A DNA stretch of 64,000 nt, taken from positions 124,001 through 188,000 of the forward strand of contig OW569357.1 in the NCBI GenBank assembly GCA_937625935.1, read 5' to 3'. Under the pieces are notes generated by a model. The model ran no database searches. It was not told the DNA's origin and worked only from the letters and a program-made list of their open reading frames with translations. The stretch comes from Tetramitus jugosus (lineage: Eukaryota > Heterolobosea > Eutetramitea > Acrasida > Vahlkampfiidae). Position numbers and translations under genes: made by a program. This document shows, one piece after another, positions 10,522 to 23,268 of this stretch (within the stretch, counting starts at the first letter, position 1; each line of letters starts with the position of its first letter).

Positions 10522-11761
10522 ATGAGTAGCTCCAAATCAAACAACACCAAACTCATTCCATGGGTTGAAAAATAGTGTGTATCCTTATTGTCTACGCATG
10601 TGCTGAGCAATCAGATTGAACATTTGAAAAACTAACACACCTGTTTCATAGCCGACCAAACACTGTGGACGATGTGGTGCACCAAGAGGAAGTTGTCAAG
10701 GCACTTCAACACTCTCTAGAAACAGCCAACTTGCCTCATTTGCTCTTCTATGGCCCACCAGGCACCGGAAAGGTTTGTCGTACAGCCAACTCTGAGCAGC
10801 CATTTTTTGTACTTTTGTCCATTCACACACATGCACTGACTCTCACACATCTATACCTCCATACAATGAATACAAACAGACGAGTACTATTCTTGCAATT
10901 GCTAAGCAATTGTTTGGTCCTGAACTGTTCAAGGATCGTGTACTCGAATTGAACGCTTCTGATGAACGTGGTATCAATGTCATCCGAACAAAGGTCAAAT
11001 CATTTGCTCAGATATCGGTCGGATCAGGCAAGCCAAACAAGAGTTACAAGTATCCATGTCCACCATTCAAGTTAATTATTCTGGATGAGGCAGATTCAAT
11101 GACAAGTGATGCACAAGCAGCACTCAGAAGAACAATGGAAACTTATTCCAATGTCACAAGATTCTGTCTCATTTGTAACTATGTCACAAAGATTATAGAG
11201 CCATTGACATCGAGATGTGCAAAGTTTAGATTCAAGAGTCTGGACTCTGATTTGATCATGGATCGATTGCAATTTATTGCACAAAAGGAGGGTCTTAAAG
11301 TATCTGATGCCTGTCTAACAAAGGTGATACAAGTGAGTGAAGGTGACTTGAGAAGAGCGATTACCACTCTGCAGAGTGCGAGTCGTATATTTGGTGACAA
11401 TGTTAGAGTGCAGGATATTACAGAGATCTCTGGTATCGTTCCCGATGAATCAGTGAGTCAATATTTGAACTGTAGTTTATCCAATGATTTTTCAAGGTTA
11501 CAAAAATATGTGACTCATTTAACTCACGAAGGTTACTCTGCTCAGCAGGTTCTGAGTCAATTGTCTGATATCTTGATCACAAATGATAAAATCTCAGGTG
11601 TGAACAAGGGTATAATATGTCTTGAGATTGCAGACGCAGAGAAGAGGCTTGTTGATGGTGCTGATGAATATTTGCAGTTGTTGCAAGTGGGTTCGTTAAT
11701 TATGAAGGTTAGTGGAGGCTCCGCATCAGGCAAGCGTGATGACCCAATGGAGATTGAATAA
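10522..11761 (+). CDS. RFC4: Replication factor C subunit 4 (clamp loader)
   Basis: AAA+ subunit of the clamp loader that places PCNA on primed DNA. Three exons, 351 residues: 10522-10574, 10652-10772 and 10880-11761. The first exon encodes only [17 protein letters not shown] plus two bases of Tyr; splicing regenerates [14 protein letters not shown]. The second intron falls exactly after the Walker A lysine, GPPGTGK|TST. Other motifs: [10 protein letters not shown], Walker [12 protein letters not shown], arginine finger in [11 protein letters not shown] and sensor 2 [10 protein letters not shown]. The sequence is closer to RFC4 than to RFC2 or RFC5 ([26 protein letters not shown]). E2F-type motifs sit in its promoter. 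Confidence 0.95.
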
Positions 11762-12009
11762 TTGAATCAAAGTGATCGTTTTTATGTCAATATGGAGAAG
11801 CTATTGTGGAGAGCTGTGGATAATTGTCATTCTTGTCCCAATCTTCTCTTGCTCTTTGTCATTACGGGGTAATATAAATTTTGCTTTATTGTTCGGCACA
11901 TGTTGTTTTTCACTAAGCTTACAATGAGGAACCAAAGGAAGTATCTGAGCGAAATGAACCAAGAAAAGTACTTCAATTTATTTACAAACTGTTAAGGAAC
12001 AGTATTGAT

Positions 12010-12753
12010 TCAATTTCCCTTCCATACGATAGAGCCTGCAATACATTGGTAGCGGCTGGCGTCAAAGCATACTCGGTTGCAACATCCATCGTACTTGCCA
12101 CATAAGCAGTTCTTTTCTGGACAGTACTCATCAGGGATGCAGTGATGAGTGTTTGGTGAGTAACACTGATCAGAGTAAAAGCCAATGACATTGTTGGAGC
12201 AACATAGATCAGAGGATCCACACTGAAATTGTCCACATGAACCCTGTTTGGTGGGCTCAGGCTGTGGTTGGGACGAGTAGCTTGGTTGCTGGGAGTATGC
12301 TTGTTGAGGAGCTGGTGAATATGTAACTTCTGGATTACTTGGCTCAGAGTGTGATTGTTGAGGAGAGGGGTATGATGATGGCTCAGCAGAATAACTAGGA
12401 GAGCTAATTTGCTTCAGTTCACCAGTGTGACGATCACATGTATAGTGTCTAGAATCGAAACAAACTTGATTGCAGCACCCATCGTTCTTACCACACAGAC
12501 AGTTCTGAGCAGGTCTGAAATCATCAGGAATACAGTGATGGGTGCTTGGGCTATAACATTGATTTCTGTAGAAACCAATGTAGTTGTTAGAGCAACATAG
12601 ATCACCCTGAGGGCAGATTGATCCTCCACATGTGTTATCACCAGTTGAGATGGACCTTGCTTTTGGACTAAATCTCTTTCTCTTGGCCGCATGACTTTGA
12701 CCAGCAGCGAAAAGGAGGATAGCAATTAGAACTAAGATAACAATGAATTTCAT
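12010..12753 (-). CDS. Secreted protein with duplicated Cys-rich domain
   Basis: A 247-residue protein. Signal peptide MKFIVILVLIAILLFAAGQS. Two homologous ~65-residue domains with matching cysteines flank a Ser/Pro/Gln/Tyr-rich linker. Each domain holds LCCSNN.IGFY, QCYSP.THHCIPD, NCLCGK.DGCCN and VCFD...Y.C. The CY/CF-[DS]-x-x-x-[YH]-x-C units recall carbohydrate-binding Carb_bind (CBM52-like) motifs of fungal and oomycete enzymes; this is a weak resemblance, not an assignment. Start chosen at 12753 because it directly precedes the signal peptide; an ATG further upstream (12816) would bury it. Likely extracellular or a cyst-wall component (inference). Confidence 0.75.
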   Translation of the reverse strand: MKFIVILVLIAILLFAAGQSHAAKRKRFSPKARSISTGDNTCGGSICPQGDLCCSNNYIGFYRNQCYSPSTHHCIPDDFRPAQNCLCGKNDGCCNQVCFDSRHYTCDRHTGELKQISSPSYSAEPSSYPSPQQSHSEPSNPEVTYSPAPQQAYSQQPSYSSQPQPEPTKQGSCGQFQCGSSDLCCSNNVIGFYSDQCYSPNTHHCIPDEYCPEKNCLCGKYDGCCNRVCFDASRYQCIAGSIVWKGN

Positions 12754-12926
12754 ACTTGTAGACAGGTAATTGTTTGTTTTGTTTTTTTCTAATATCCGGT
12801 CCATTGTATGTGGCACATTTTATACAAACACATTTCCTCCTGTCAAGGAATACCATGCGTGAAAATACAATTCCTTCGCCAGAAAAGATATTTTTGAATG
12901 AAAACTGTTCAACGCGGAAGCGATCT

Positions 12927-15012
12927 TCACCAACCTAACGGTCGAACAACATTTAACAAGATTCGCACAGTATCACCCAACAGTTGATTGCTACTGATTA
13001 TCATCGGATCCAAATCTGAATTTTTTTTCTCTTCTAACGCCAATATCATATTCAAGTGTGTATTCAATCCTTCAACCTGATCAATGTTAAGTTCATTCCC
13101 TTCTTCAGTATTTCGTACGAACCCGAACTTATCCTCGTCTGCTCTCATCAAGTCCCATTCATTTTCTTGACCTATATCGAATGTGAGATGCTGTTTCACA
13201 AATCTCAGATCGATTTCCTCATGGGGAACAATGTCTTCGGTTAAAGGATGATCCACTGATCGGGGATCGAAGAGTTGTTTTGAAACTTGGAATATACCCA
13301 CATCTTTTGGTACCCCCTTGTTTTGATTCCACTTACTCGATGAAAATATGCAGATGGAGCACAAGTCAGAAATGGATTTGTAAGCATTCCTTTCCATGGT
13401 GGATGATTTGGGTTTGTATTCTATGAACTCACCATCCCTGTCTTCCAAAATAAGATTAATACCACTCGAAGCCATTTTTGTTAGAAGTTCCATTGGAGCC
13501 ATCATTAAGTTGAACAAATGGGCAAGTTCTGGTTTGTCTGGAGCTATCAGTTTACATTTGTCATTTCTTATCAAGAACACTATTTGTCCCACAGAGGCGG
13601 TCGAGGAGTATTGAGCTTTAGGGGTAAGGGACAACACTGCACAGTTCTTTCCAGCTGAGCACAATGGAGAGAGATACCATTGCTGATATGGGACATCAAA
13701 TGTCCGTTGATGAACAACTGCGAGGGCAGTTGTGAGATGGGTTGTACTGAATTCTATTCTTCTTGAATCTGGATCATAGAGGGTATTGGAGATACCATTT
13801 AGTTTCCATTGTGAAGCTTTGGAATCCCACCATCCGACAAAAGGAGTTTCTGACCGTATTAGAACATGGTTTGGAATATTAAATGTTACTTTCGTAGGTG
13901 GTTCTTCGATATGTCCTTCCCAATCAACATCTTGATATGGAACACGATTGACTCTGGACGATATCTCTTTAATCTCTCGCATTTTGAACCCAGCCCGAGT
14001 CATGGGAATTGGGGGAATATCCAATGTTTCAATGTAGAGTACCCCTCCAAGTGGGAGAAACCGCACTGGATGAGTGGCCAGGCATGTCAATGGATCAAAA
14101 CTCAACTGCATTACACGGAGAGCAATCTCCTTTTGTGTCATTCCTTTTAACGCTAGCTCACAAGTAACATTTATACTCTCAAATTCTACTTGTTTTAGCC
14201 TCTTCTTGCTGATGTTCACCCATAAACCGTACTGAATACTGTCGCTCACTGGTCTCACAAACTTGTCTGACTGCACATAAATATCAGAGTACTTCATCAT
14301 ACACGCCGTTATGTCATCTAGTGTATCTATCGTAGCTTTTACCACTAAAGAAATATTTCCTTGGTGCTTCTCTTGATTCTTCTGATCACCTTCGGCCTTT
14401 GCTTCCTGATATCGTTGCAGTATTGAGTGAAAGAGGTTAATTCCTTCATGCGCGTTCTCAAATTCTTCATTTACGGCAATCTCTTCCCCTTCACTGTTAG
14501 GATTATCTCTCCACACAGAAAGGAATGAATTTATGTCGGTCTGGTTATCTACATTGGGTAATCGACTGCACTCAATGTACTTTTTCCACTCTCCTTCCTC
14601 ACTCGCGACAGCCTTCTTCTGAGAAAGAAGTTCTAAAAACTTCTCTTCTCGTTTCTTAAAAAGTAGACATTCCTTTTGTATTCTCTCTCTTTCTTCTTCC
14701 TGTTTCTTCCTTATTTGTTCTTCTCTCTTCCTCTTCTCTTCAAGAGCTATTCTTTCTCGTTCATCTCTCTCTTTCTGTAGTTTCTCTTCCTCCTCTCTTC
14801 GAATTCGTTCTTCTTCTTCCTTCTCTGTTGACATTTATGTTAGTTTCTGCCTTCAAGTATCTCACTAATGAACTGATCAACTCGCACATACTTAGTTCAG
14901 CTAAGCGTCTCTTCTCCTTCTTGGTCAACTTCTTTTTGGGTGACTTTGAATTCTTGTTATTGGAAGATGGGGTCGTGGTGGTTCTTTGCTTTGCAGGTGA
15001 TCGAGAGCTCAT
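12927..15012 (-). CDS. DNAI7: Dynein axonemal intermediate chain 7 (CASC1/IC97 family)
   Basis: Axonemal inner-arm dynein-associated protein, 672 residues. Exon 1 is 15012-14892 and exon 2 is 14824-12927. The 67-bp intron (GTATGT...ACAG) joins KEKRRLAEL to KKEEEERIRR in phase 1. An N-terminal basic and highly charged helix (KKLTKKEKRRLAEL onward, residues 20-95) matches the CASC1 N-domain, as does WKKYIECSRLPNV...INSFLSVW. The middle holds GGVLYIETLDIPPIPM and TPFVGWWD, both family hallmarks. This indicates a life stage with a motile flagellum. An E2F-like motif (15097-15109) lies about 90 bp upstream; whether it matters is unclear. Confidence 0.85.
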
Positions 15013-15553
15013 TTGTAGTTGGAAATTGATTGTTGTCCGTTCTCTCAAGGGATCTTCTTACACAAAGAGGCGTAAATGTTTCGGCGTTTAGCTTTTTTTT
15101 CGGCGCCAACATGTCCAACATGTCAAAGTCGCACCACATTTGTGACATCATTCGTCTCTTTTCGGGTTGGAATGTGGTGGCATGTGACATCCAGAACTCG
15201 AGCCAGCTAAACGAATAGTGGTGAACAACAAAAATATAACACAATATCATTGTTGCTTTTGTTATTGTGTGATACGTGCTTATTTCCATCCATTTACACA
15301 CTTTTGTTGTTGTCACATCACCATCATCTGAGCTGAGAGAGCCAAATACCCAACCACGAACACGAAACACAACAAGGCACCGGTAACCCTTTTTGACAAC
15401 AATATTTTCAAGCCCAACTCGAAAAGCACAAACACGCCCATCACCCATCATCAGAACACCAACAACAACCACTATCATCATCATATTATTATTATTGTAG
15501 TCATTTTTTCATTTTTTAGTAGCAGCAGTAGTTTTATATAACAACAAACGATA
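15013..15553. promoter_or_regulatory. Divergent promoter region, DNAI7 / Furry-like gene
   Basis: 541 bp between two divergent starts. It contains TTTTCGGCGCCAA (15097-15109), an E2F-like palindromic motif, nearer DNAI7, and a CA/CAAC-rich leader with CAT and ATT triplet runs before 15554. No gene supported. Confidence 0.5.
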
Positions 15554-18500
15554 ATGAGCAGCAGCAGCAACACAACCACACCAACACCATCGTCATCATC
15601 TACATTGACACTGAATCATGACAGAAGAAAATCTGTTTTTTTTGCACCGCCGCCCGCACTCGAAGTACCATCACTCCCTTCTCTGAGTGTACCTTCCATC
15701 CCTGTTGTGAATACAGCTACTACTACTAGTAGCACTACTAGCGTCAATTCAGCGACTCCGACCTCTGCAACGAGCATGACAACATCTCCTACGTTTGCCA
15801 TTGTTCCTCCCACACTCACATCACCCACATTAGCAGCCATGTCAACGCCAACAACGACCACAAATGTGTCAACACTGTTGAATGAAGGTGATCAACAACA
15901 ACAACAACAACAACCTTTTTCTCTCACAACATATGCGCACACGAGAATGAGAAGCTTGAGCAGAAATAAGAACAATGCTCCTGCTCTCAACAGCCACAAC
16001 AATCTTTTATCAAATATTGTATTGGAGAGTAATGTGAATAGCACGAGCACAGCTTCTTTTCATAACACATCTGATGCAGGTCCAAGCACAGTCATCACAC
16101 CTACCCTGCAGAACGGTGGTGGTGTTGATCTAGCAAGTGAAACAGCTTTGGTGAATCAACAACAAAATGGTGAACACAGTCATCACAGACGAAGCATGTC
16201 GAGAAGAACTAGTGATATTCAGACGTTGTCTTCTGATAGACAGAGCATAAAGAGACGTGAGAGTGATCGCTCTTCTTTCCATTTGTATGCTCAAGAGTGT
16301 GGCTCTATTGTAACAGTTGTGAGTTCTCTCATTGTTCAGGTATGTGGCAGTAGTTTTTGTATTCTACAAAGACAAGAATCAACTGATCTTTTTTATTCAC
16401 ATTTAATTTTTTATTCGTGATAGATGCAAGGTGATTTAGCAAAGGTATTGGTAGAAAAGTTCAGTACCTACACTGAATCATCGACAAAGTACGCGGGAAA
16501 GAGTCAAACGAAGCTCGCTGCGATCAAAGAGGTAAGCTAGCTTTATTTTTTTTCGTTATTTGTGGCCACAATTTTGGCGGAAGTTTGGAGCTAACACAAA
16601 TTGTTGTTGTGACAATGCAAAGAATGAGAATGTTGTCTTGTTCAAGAATTTGTTCAATTTTAGAAGGAACGATTTCTACAAGGAGTATTTGAGATTGATT
16701 GATGCATCTTCTCGTCACTGTCTCGATACATTTTGTCAAATCCTGTTGCAATGGTTGCCAAACAACATGTTTGTTTGTCACATGAAGAACAGTAAGAGAA
16801 TCAATCCTCGATTGTCTCTTCAAATGACCGGAATTTCTGCACCCATGTGGTGCTATGACAAATGGATCTCCAATGTCGTAAACTACGATTGTGAGAATGA
16901 AATTCACAAGCAAGCTGTCGAGTGCATGATATTGATTGTCATTGGTGATATTTTGGCAGTGTTGATGAGACATTATCACCCACAGCAGTTCCGTTCAGAC
17001 ATTTTCCAACTGATCATCAATATTTGTTTCACTGTGTTTTATCATGCTCAGGAACGAGCTGAGTCCTTAATGTCCTGGAAGCATCTATCGAGTACTCTCT
17101 TTGATCAATATTCGTTTGTGATTCGAAGATTGTCTTTTAATAACTTAAGAGGTATATTGGATATTGCAAAAGAGAGAATTCCGATTGTGAAGAATGATGT
17201 GTCAAAGCAGGACATTATCGCTTGTTTGAAGGGTATTCGTCTCATTGATATTCAAATTTTAGATGGTGGTAGTGATGTCACGAGAGATCTATTCGAATAC
17301 TTGGTCAAACTGTGCGACGTACACCGTAAGTCCATAAAGGTCAGAATCGCTTTGATCGATGTGATCATTAACGTGATTCGACAGATTGATTTCGAAATTC
17401 AGTATGAAGCAAGATTGCTTGATACATATATTACCGCTATCTATCAACACGCAGAAAAGTGGAGCAAGAAGGGTGATGTGAAGATTGCTTCGTTGAGGTT
17501 GATGAGTACTATTCTAGTTCATTACTTGTTTGCTTTCCATGAAAAACACTCTGAAACTGTGATGAAGTCACTTTTAAAGGCTGTGAAGAAGGAGGATGTT
17601 GTTGCTATCATTGACACTATCGGAATTTTGATGCAAGACAAGTGCAGAATCAACAAGAATTTAGATTTGATTAACAGTTATGGTCCATCGAGCACACATC
17701 TCGAAAAAGATGACTTCTTTAGAGGTTTGGTTTATGGAGAGATGAACAAGAATACAGTCGGATTTGATGAGGAGTTTATTCAAGGTGAAACTACGAAAAG
17801 TAATAATGATGCAGAGTTCATTACTGCACTATCGACATATAGAATGAAAATGAAGCAGATTGTAGATATTATTCACAAGGAATTCTTTGATACCAAGAAA
17901 CCACCAATATTATACGCGAACGCGGAAACTTTTGACGAGTCTATTATGGCTTACACCAAGTTGATCCTGAGAATGGCTACTTTCTCATTGGATTCAGTGT
18001 TACAAAAGACGATTCCTTCCTTGTTGAGAGAAGCTAATTCCAAGATGCCCGAACTACTCGTACTTGGTGTTAGAGCGATAAAGTTGTTAGCATCTGCTGA
18101 TAACAGCGAGAAGATTCGATACTTTTATGTGAAGGATGAACTAACAACCATTCGAAAGAATCCGAACTATCAAAATTTAATCGCAGAATTCAGAGTAAAT
18201 CACTCACAAAGGCTGTTGACGATCCTTAGAACTACATGTGAAAATCAGGTTGGTATTGATACCGTTCTGCGTAGCGCCAATCCAATTCGTGTCTCTCACT
18301 ACATGACAGATAAACTTGTCAATGATGGATTGAATGCAGCAGACTTTATGGATGATGACGAATACTATGAGGCAACCGAGACTGATATGGATGCAACAGA
18401 CAATATGCTTACAGAAACGGCTTTTACGTCTATGAGTTCGCGATCATTCAATCATTTTTCGCACAAGCCTGCATTGTTCGAAGCAAGTCAACCAAGATCG

Positions 18501-21500
18501 AGATCGGCATCAGACATGTCAACAGTTTCCAGAAGACGATCAATGAACGGAGTAGACAGGCGAATGCTTGAACTGAGACATCGTAAGGAGAAGGCCACTC
18601 GTAGAAAGTATTCCGTAGCTGCGAAGATTAAGAAAGATAAGTTCATTGTTGTTCACTTACTTCATGAGTTAGTACAGTGTATTGGATATATTTCTACTGA
18701 GGAATTGTTGTCTTGCCATGATGCCAGTCGATTTATTGGCAATTATCTTATTTATAATGACACAAGGGTTGCAGTCGCTTGTTCTCATTTGTTGCAGATA
18801 ATCATGGCCAATAGTGGAAGTGTGCGACACTCAATTATGAAGGCAATTGCAAACTTGCTTTTAATGCCATCTGTTCGAGATGATACGCCATCATATAGAA
18901 CAATATTCGACAATATTTGTGTCTTGTTGGATATTTGGAGACGGTGCAACTTAGAGCAACTAAACAAGTTGCAAAACAACAGTTCAGATGACTTGGTTCA
19001 AAAACTAAGAACAAACTGGAGTCAGACTGAAACTTGGATTTATTCTATCGAAGCAGCTTGTGTGGGATCACTTTGTTCCTTTGATCTCGAAGTGAAGCGA
19101 TCTGCTATGAATGTCTTGGAAGAGATTCATAAGTTTTGCGAAAGTGAGGGAAATTCGACTATTTCTGAATGGAAATTACGTACCACAGTGTTCAGTCTAC
19201 TAAAAGAGCATGAATATGATATAGTTCAGCAATCTCTATTACGTTTATCTCTGACAAATGTGAATGATGTTGAGTCTGATGTTGACGCGAGGGCTCTCTT
19301 AGATAACTCAACCATAACATCCATATTGTTTAGAGAAAATTCTCAAGTACTTTGGGGATTTATTGTTGCGATGATTGGTCAAACACTATTAGAGTTCGGT
19401 GTGAAAGGTGTTGCTAGTAACTTGCTCCACCATTTGACATCAAGAATTAAGAATTTCCCTCAGTTGAGTGAGGCTGATCACTCGCATGATGAATCATTTG
19501 CTTTCTTTTGGACTGCTTCTATCTCTCTGCTGCTTGCTATCACTGGTATAGCTATGAAAGATCAGAACTCACCTAATGCCTTGCAAGAAGCAATGGTTGA
19601 TTCCTGTGGTGCTCTCAAAGCTCTCTCAGTGTTCGATGTTGGAGCAACATCGAACATTGCTTGGGTTAGTTCTGCTGTCCATAAGTCCACTTTCTGTATC
19701 AATTATCAGTTTGTGCAAGTCTTTTGTCGTCAATGTTGCGAATGGATGAACAAAAGCGGAAAGAACATTCGAGGAAAGACAGATAAGCGGTCTATCATGT
19801 TGCTCTATGAAATGGCCAAAACCTTATCTGGGGTTTCTCAGTCGTCTCAACTTCATAAGGCATTTGCGACATTAGTCGAGAATAACGTATCTTCTGCTCT
19901 GCGATTGTTGGTTGATTTAGTAGATGAGGTCGACTTGACAAAGGTGAAACATATTCATCTGTTGCGATTGCTGGGTCTAACTAGACACTTCATTTGCGTG
20001 GCATTGAAAAATATTAGTTGGGCTATTACATACTCTCATCGTAAATGCTCCAACTATAAGTCACTGAGGATATGTGGCACCAAAATAACAGATGATCTGT
20101 GGTCACAATCAGATAGAAGCTATTGGATCGCATATTGTATGCGATTTTCAAATGAGAGCTTTGCTGACGAGTTAATCGGTTGGATTCATCAAGAGAATGA
20201 GTCTGTTACCCATGTTGATTCAATGACGGATCAAACAGAGTATATTCTACGCACAGTTTTGCCTCGAATAGCATGTGAGTCCATAACTAATATTTTGTCT
20301 CTTGGAGCGGTTGATTCTTTGTTCCCTGAGAAGTTGGATTATAATACGTTCAAGAGATCCATCAGTGGTTTCATAACGATTGATAAGAGAGGATATGAGT
20401 GTCTCTCAAAAATTTTGTACCATCACTTCGAATCAGTGTTTCTACACTACATACGTTCGATCTACAATGAGTCCAAAGATACCAATTACCTCTATGTGAA
20501 TGCTCTGCACCAGACCATATTTGATCTTGGACACAACATGGCCCCTCGTATTGCTTCTGTGGCCTCCAGAGTCCGAGAATGGATAGACACCGAGCATGAA
20601 CTTGAAATGAGACCTGATGTTGCTGAATTGAGTATCATTAAGACTGTGAATGGTTCTCTGTCGATTGTTATCCATTGTCTATTGTACTTGTTGGTTCATA
20701 ATGATTCAGATGTTCATTCAAAGGCCTTTGATCTTCTTTACGAAATGATGAATGTCAATTTTGGTTGCGTCGAAGTGGCACCGGACTACGAATCAGTTCT
20801 CTCTGAGTTATCACGCATGAAAACAAAGTTTAAAACACGGAGTACTGCTCATTTGAGTTCATGCATGGTTCGATGCTCTGAAATTCTCGCTGGGCAATAC
20901 TCAGGTCTTGCTGAAACAATATTAGGAGAGGCATATTCTCGCTTGAGGATGATATCCAATCCGATGGACAAATTGAATGTGATTCAGCTCATTATACCAT
21001 GGATACAAAAGATTGATCTCGGTCAGGACAAAGAAAGAACACTGAAACTTCTTTCTGTTCTTTTCGATATTACATTTGATGTGTCAAAAGTGGTAAAGTA
21101 TGGTCAAGAGCTCGACCATTTGTGGCGAAGTATTGCCCAACTGGAAGCTATTGATCGAGATGAAAAGATTCGATTGAAAGTTGTTCTCCAGTTTTTACTC
21201 GAGACCGCAGCTCACTCAAGAGTGCATACTCATGTCTGCCGAAGTATTATCTCTACGTTGTATAATGTCTCTTGCTTCTCAGTCATAGATATACTAGTCA
21301 AACTATTATCCGAGGAAAGTGAACAAAAAATGGATGATGATTTCAATCAACTCAATGTCCAAGAGTGCAAGCACGCATCCATTAGCGTTATATCAGACAT
21401 TTTAGGAGAATCAGATGATCCCGTACCTATTTTCAATCAGTTGCACATTGTGTTGCCCTACATTTTGGTGCATATGGAAGATGATGAAAATAGTGAGTCT

Positions 21501-23135
21501 GTCATCATGGAGGAACATCCACTGCACCACGCTTTACTAATGATACTTCAAAAGTTTGATACAACACATGCCAGTGTTTACTCTAATATTACATCTTGGA
21601 TTAAGAACAGCAGATGTAATGAACCTATATACTTCAATTGGTCAAACGAAAAGGAATCTACTAGATTACAGCGTGTGGTGTACTCCAGCATTTCTGAAGA
21701 GAAGAAGCCAATTGCACTCAAGCTTCTTCCATATATTACAAGTCAAATTGGTATTGATCAGTTCATGGAGCCTGTTATTGAGACCTTGAGCTCTTGCCTG
21801 GGTCCGCTCGTGTTGAATAATATGGCCTCCTATTGTTTGCAAGCTGCAACTTTCATGCGAGATAATGCAACATCGATGTACAAGTACATGAGCCTCTATA
21901 AGAATATTATTATGTTCCACAAGGAGAGTGTTTCTCTGCTAGACAGGAGCAATATTCAACAGATTCTCCTTTGCATGAGGCACATTGCTCATGACTTTTA
22001 CAGAAGTGATGGTGAGACATACTCTAATGACAGCTCTTCAGACATATCTGCTTATTTGCCTGAGTTTGTTGCAGCGATTCGATTGTGCATATCCATTCTC
22101 CGAGTTATTGCTGTTCGATTAATCGAAGTGAATCAGCTCGCAAGTAATAGTGACATATTCTGGATTGTGGTGTCTCTCTTGAGTACTACACATCCAGATG
22201 TTTACGCCGATCTGATCGATGTGTTGTACCTCTTCTACAACTGCGAGCAGACTCGATCATGTTATTTTAGAGGCGATGATAGTCAGAGAATACACGAAGA
22301 ATTGGAGAATTACACTTTTGGTTGGGATCCAGCATTCACAGGACTCCAACCACTGTTGCTCCGCGGATTGTTCATGAAGTCAACAGAAAATCGTTGTTTG
22401 GAGATATTGATGACATTGACAGCTTTCAAAGTCCAAGATGAAACTCGAATTTATGTTGAAAGTTCACTGATGGACCGAAGATACTTGACTTCTACATTGT
22501 TCTTGTTGCCAATGTTGTATGTGGAGTATTTAAACAATTCTCCAAAGTTTGCACAGTTGGCTTCTCAATATGCTCAAGTATTGTCAACTCAACTACCAAA
22601 CTTGTCGGCTGTGTTCTCTAGAAGTTATGAACATCCAGATCAATTCATCTCATACTGCTGTGCAGAGTTAGTTCGATCATACTTTAATGAGGCAGAGAAC
22701 ATTAATTATCTTTGTGATACTCTATTTTACATATTCAAGGAAAGCGAGACGATTGCCCACAAAGCAGCAGCATTGAAAATGACTAGCTATGTACTTTTAG
22801 CGGCTTCTACTCACTATGAAACTATTCGTTTCGCAGCAATTACAAAGACTGCTCTCTTCGAGTACAATGCTGTCTCAACTCTGTCCGCTACAGTGGATGA
22901 GCACACTGAATTGTTGAGAAACAACCTCAAGGAAATGTTAACCATTTCGTTCGAGGTTGCTCGTCAACGCAAGGAGAACACTGATATCCAACGAGTGGAC
23001 TCTATGAGAATCAATGAGGCTTGTAAACCGACATCCAAGAATCCTCAGGGTTACACTTGGGTCCCTATGAGTCGAAAAGTATTGACTTTTAGAATATTGG
23101 ACATTCAATCTAAAGTTGAGTCCACAGATAAATAA
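15554..23135 (+). CDS. Furry/Mor2/Tao3-like giant HEAT-repeat scaffold
   Basis: Three exons (15554-16339, 16424-16531, 16623-23135) encode about 2,468 residues. Both introns (84 and 91 bp) are phase 0 and start GTATGT/GTAAGC. The first ~260 residues are Ser/Thr/Asn-rich. The conserved part begins at MQGDLAKVLVEKFSTYTE, followed by LRRND-like FNFRRNDFYKEYL and CLDTFCQILLQW. The rest is long arrays of alpha-helical repeats with few Gly/Pro. Size, N-terminal motifs and helical-repeat nature fit the Furry/Mor2/PAG1 family, scaffolds of NDR/LATS kinases in polarity and morphogenesis. Sequence match is partial, so other giant HEAT proteins are possible. One basic low-complexity segment lies at about residues 915-975 (RRRSMNGVDRRM...RRKYS). 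Confidence 0.6.
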
Positions 23136-23268
23136 ATCATGCAAGACAATTACTGATTTCTAACGTACTTGACTTTCAATTTCGCTCATTGATTGGAAAA
23201 CTTAAATGCTCAACTTCCACTTATTCTTGTTGCAGATATAAAAGGAACTTCTGTAATAAACATTGTGG

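Noticed and set aside
16640-16664. Alternative acceptor TTTTAG for intron 2 of the Furry-like gene
   Set aside because: It gives the wrong phase after the phase-0 donor; the AAAG at 16619-16622 keeps the frame.
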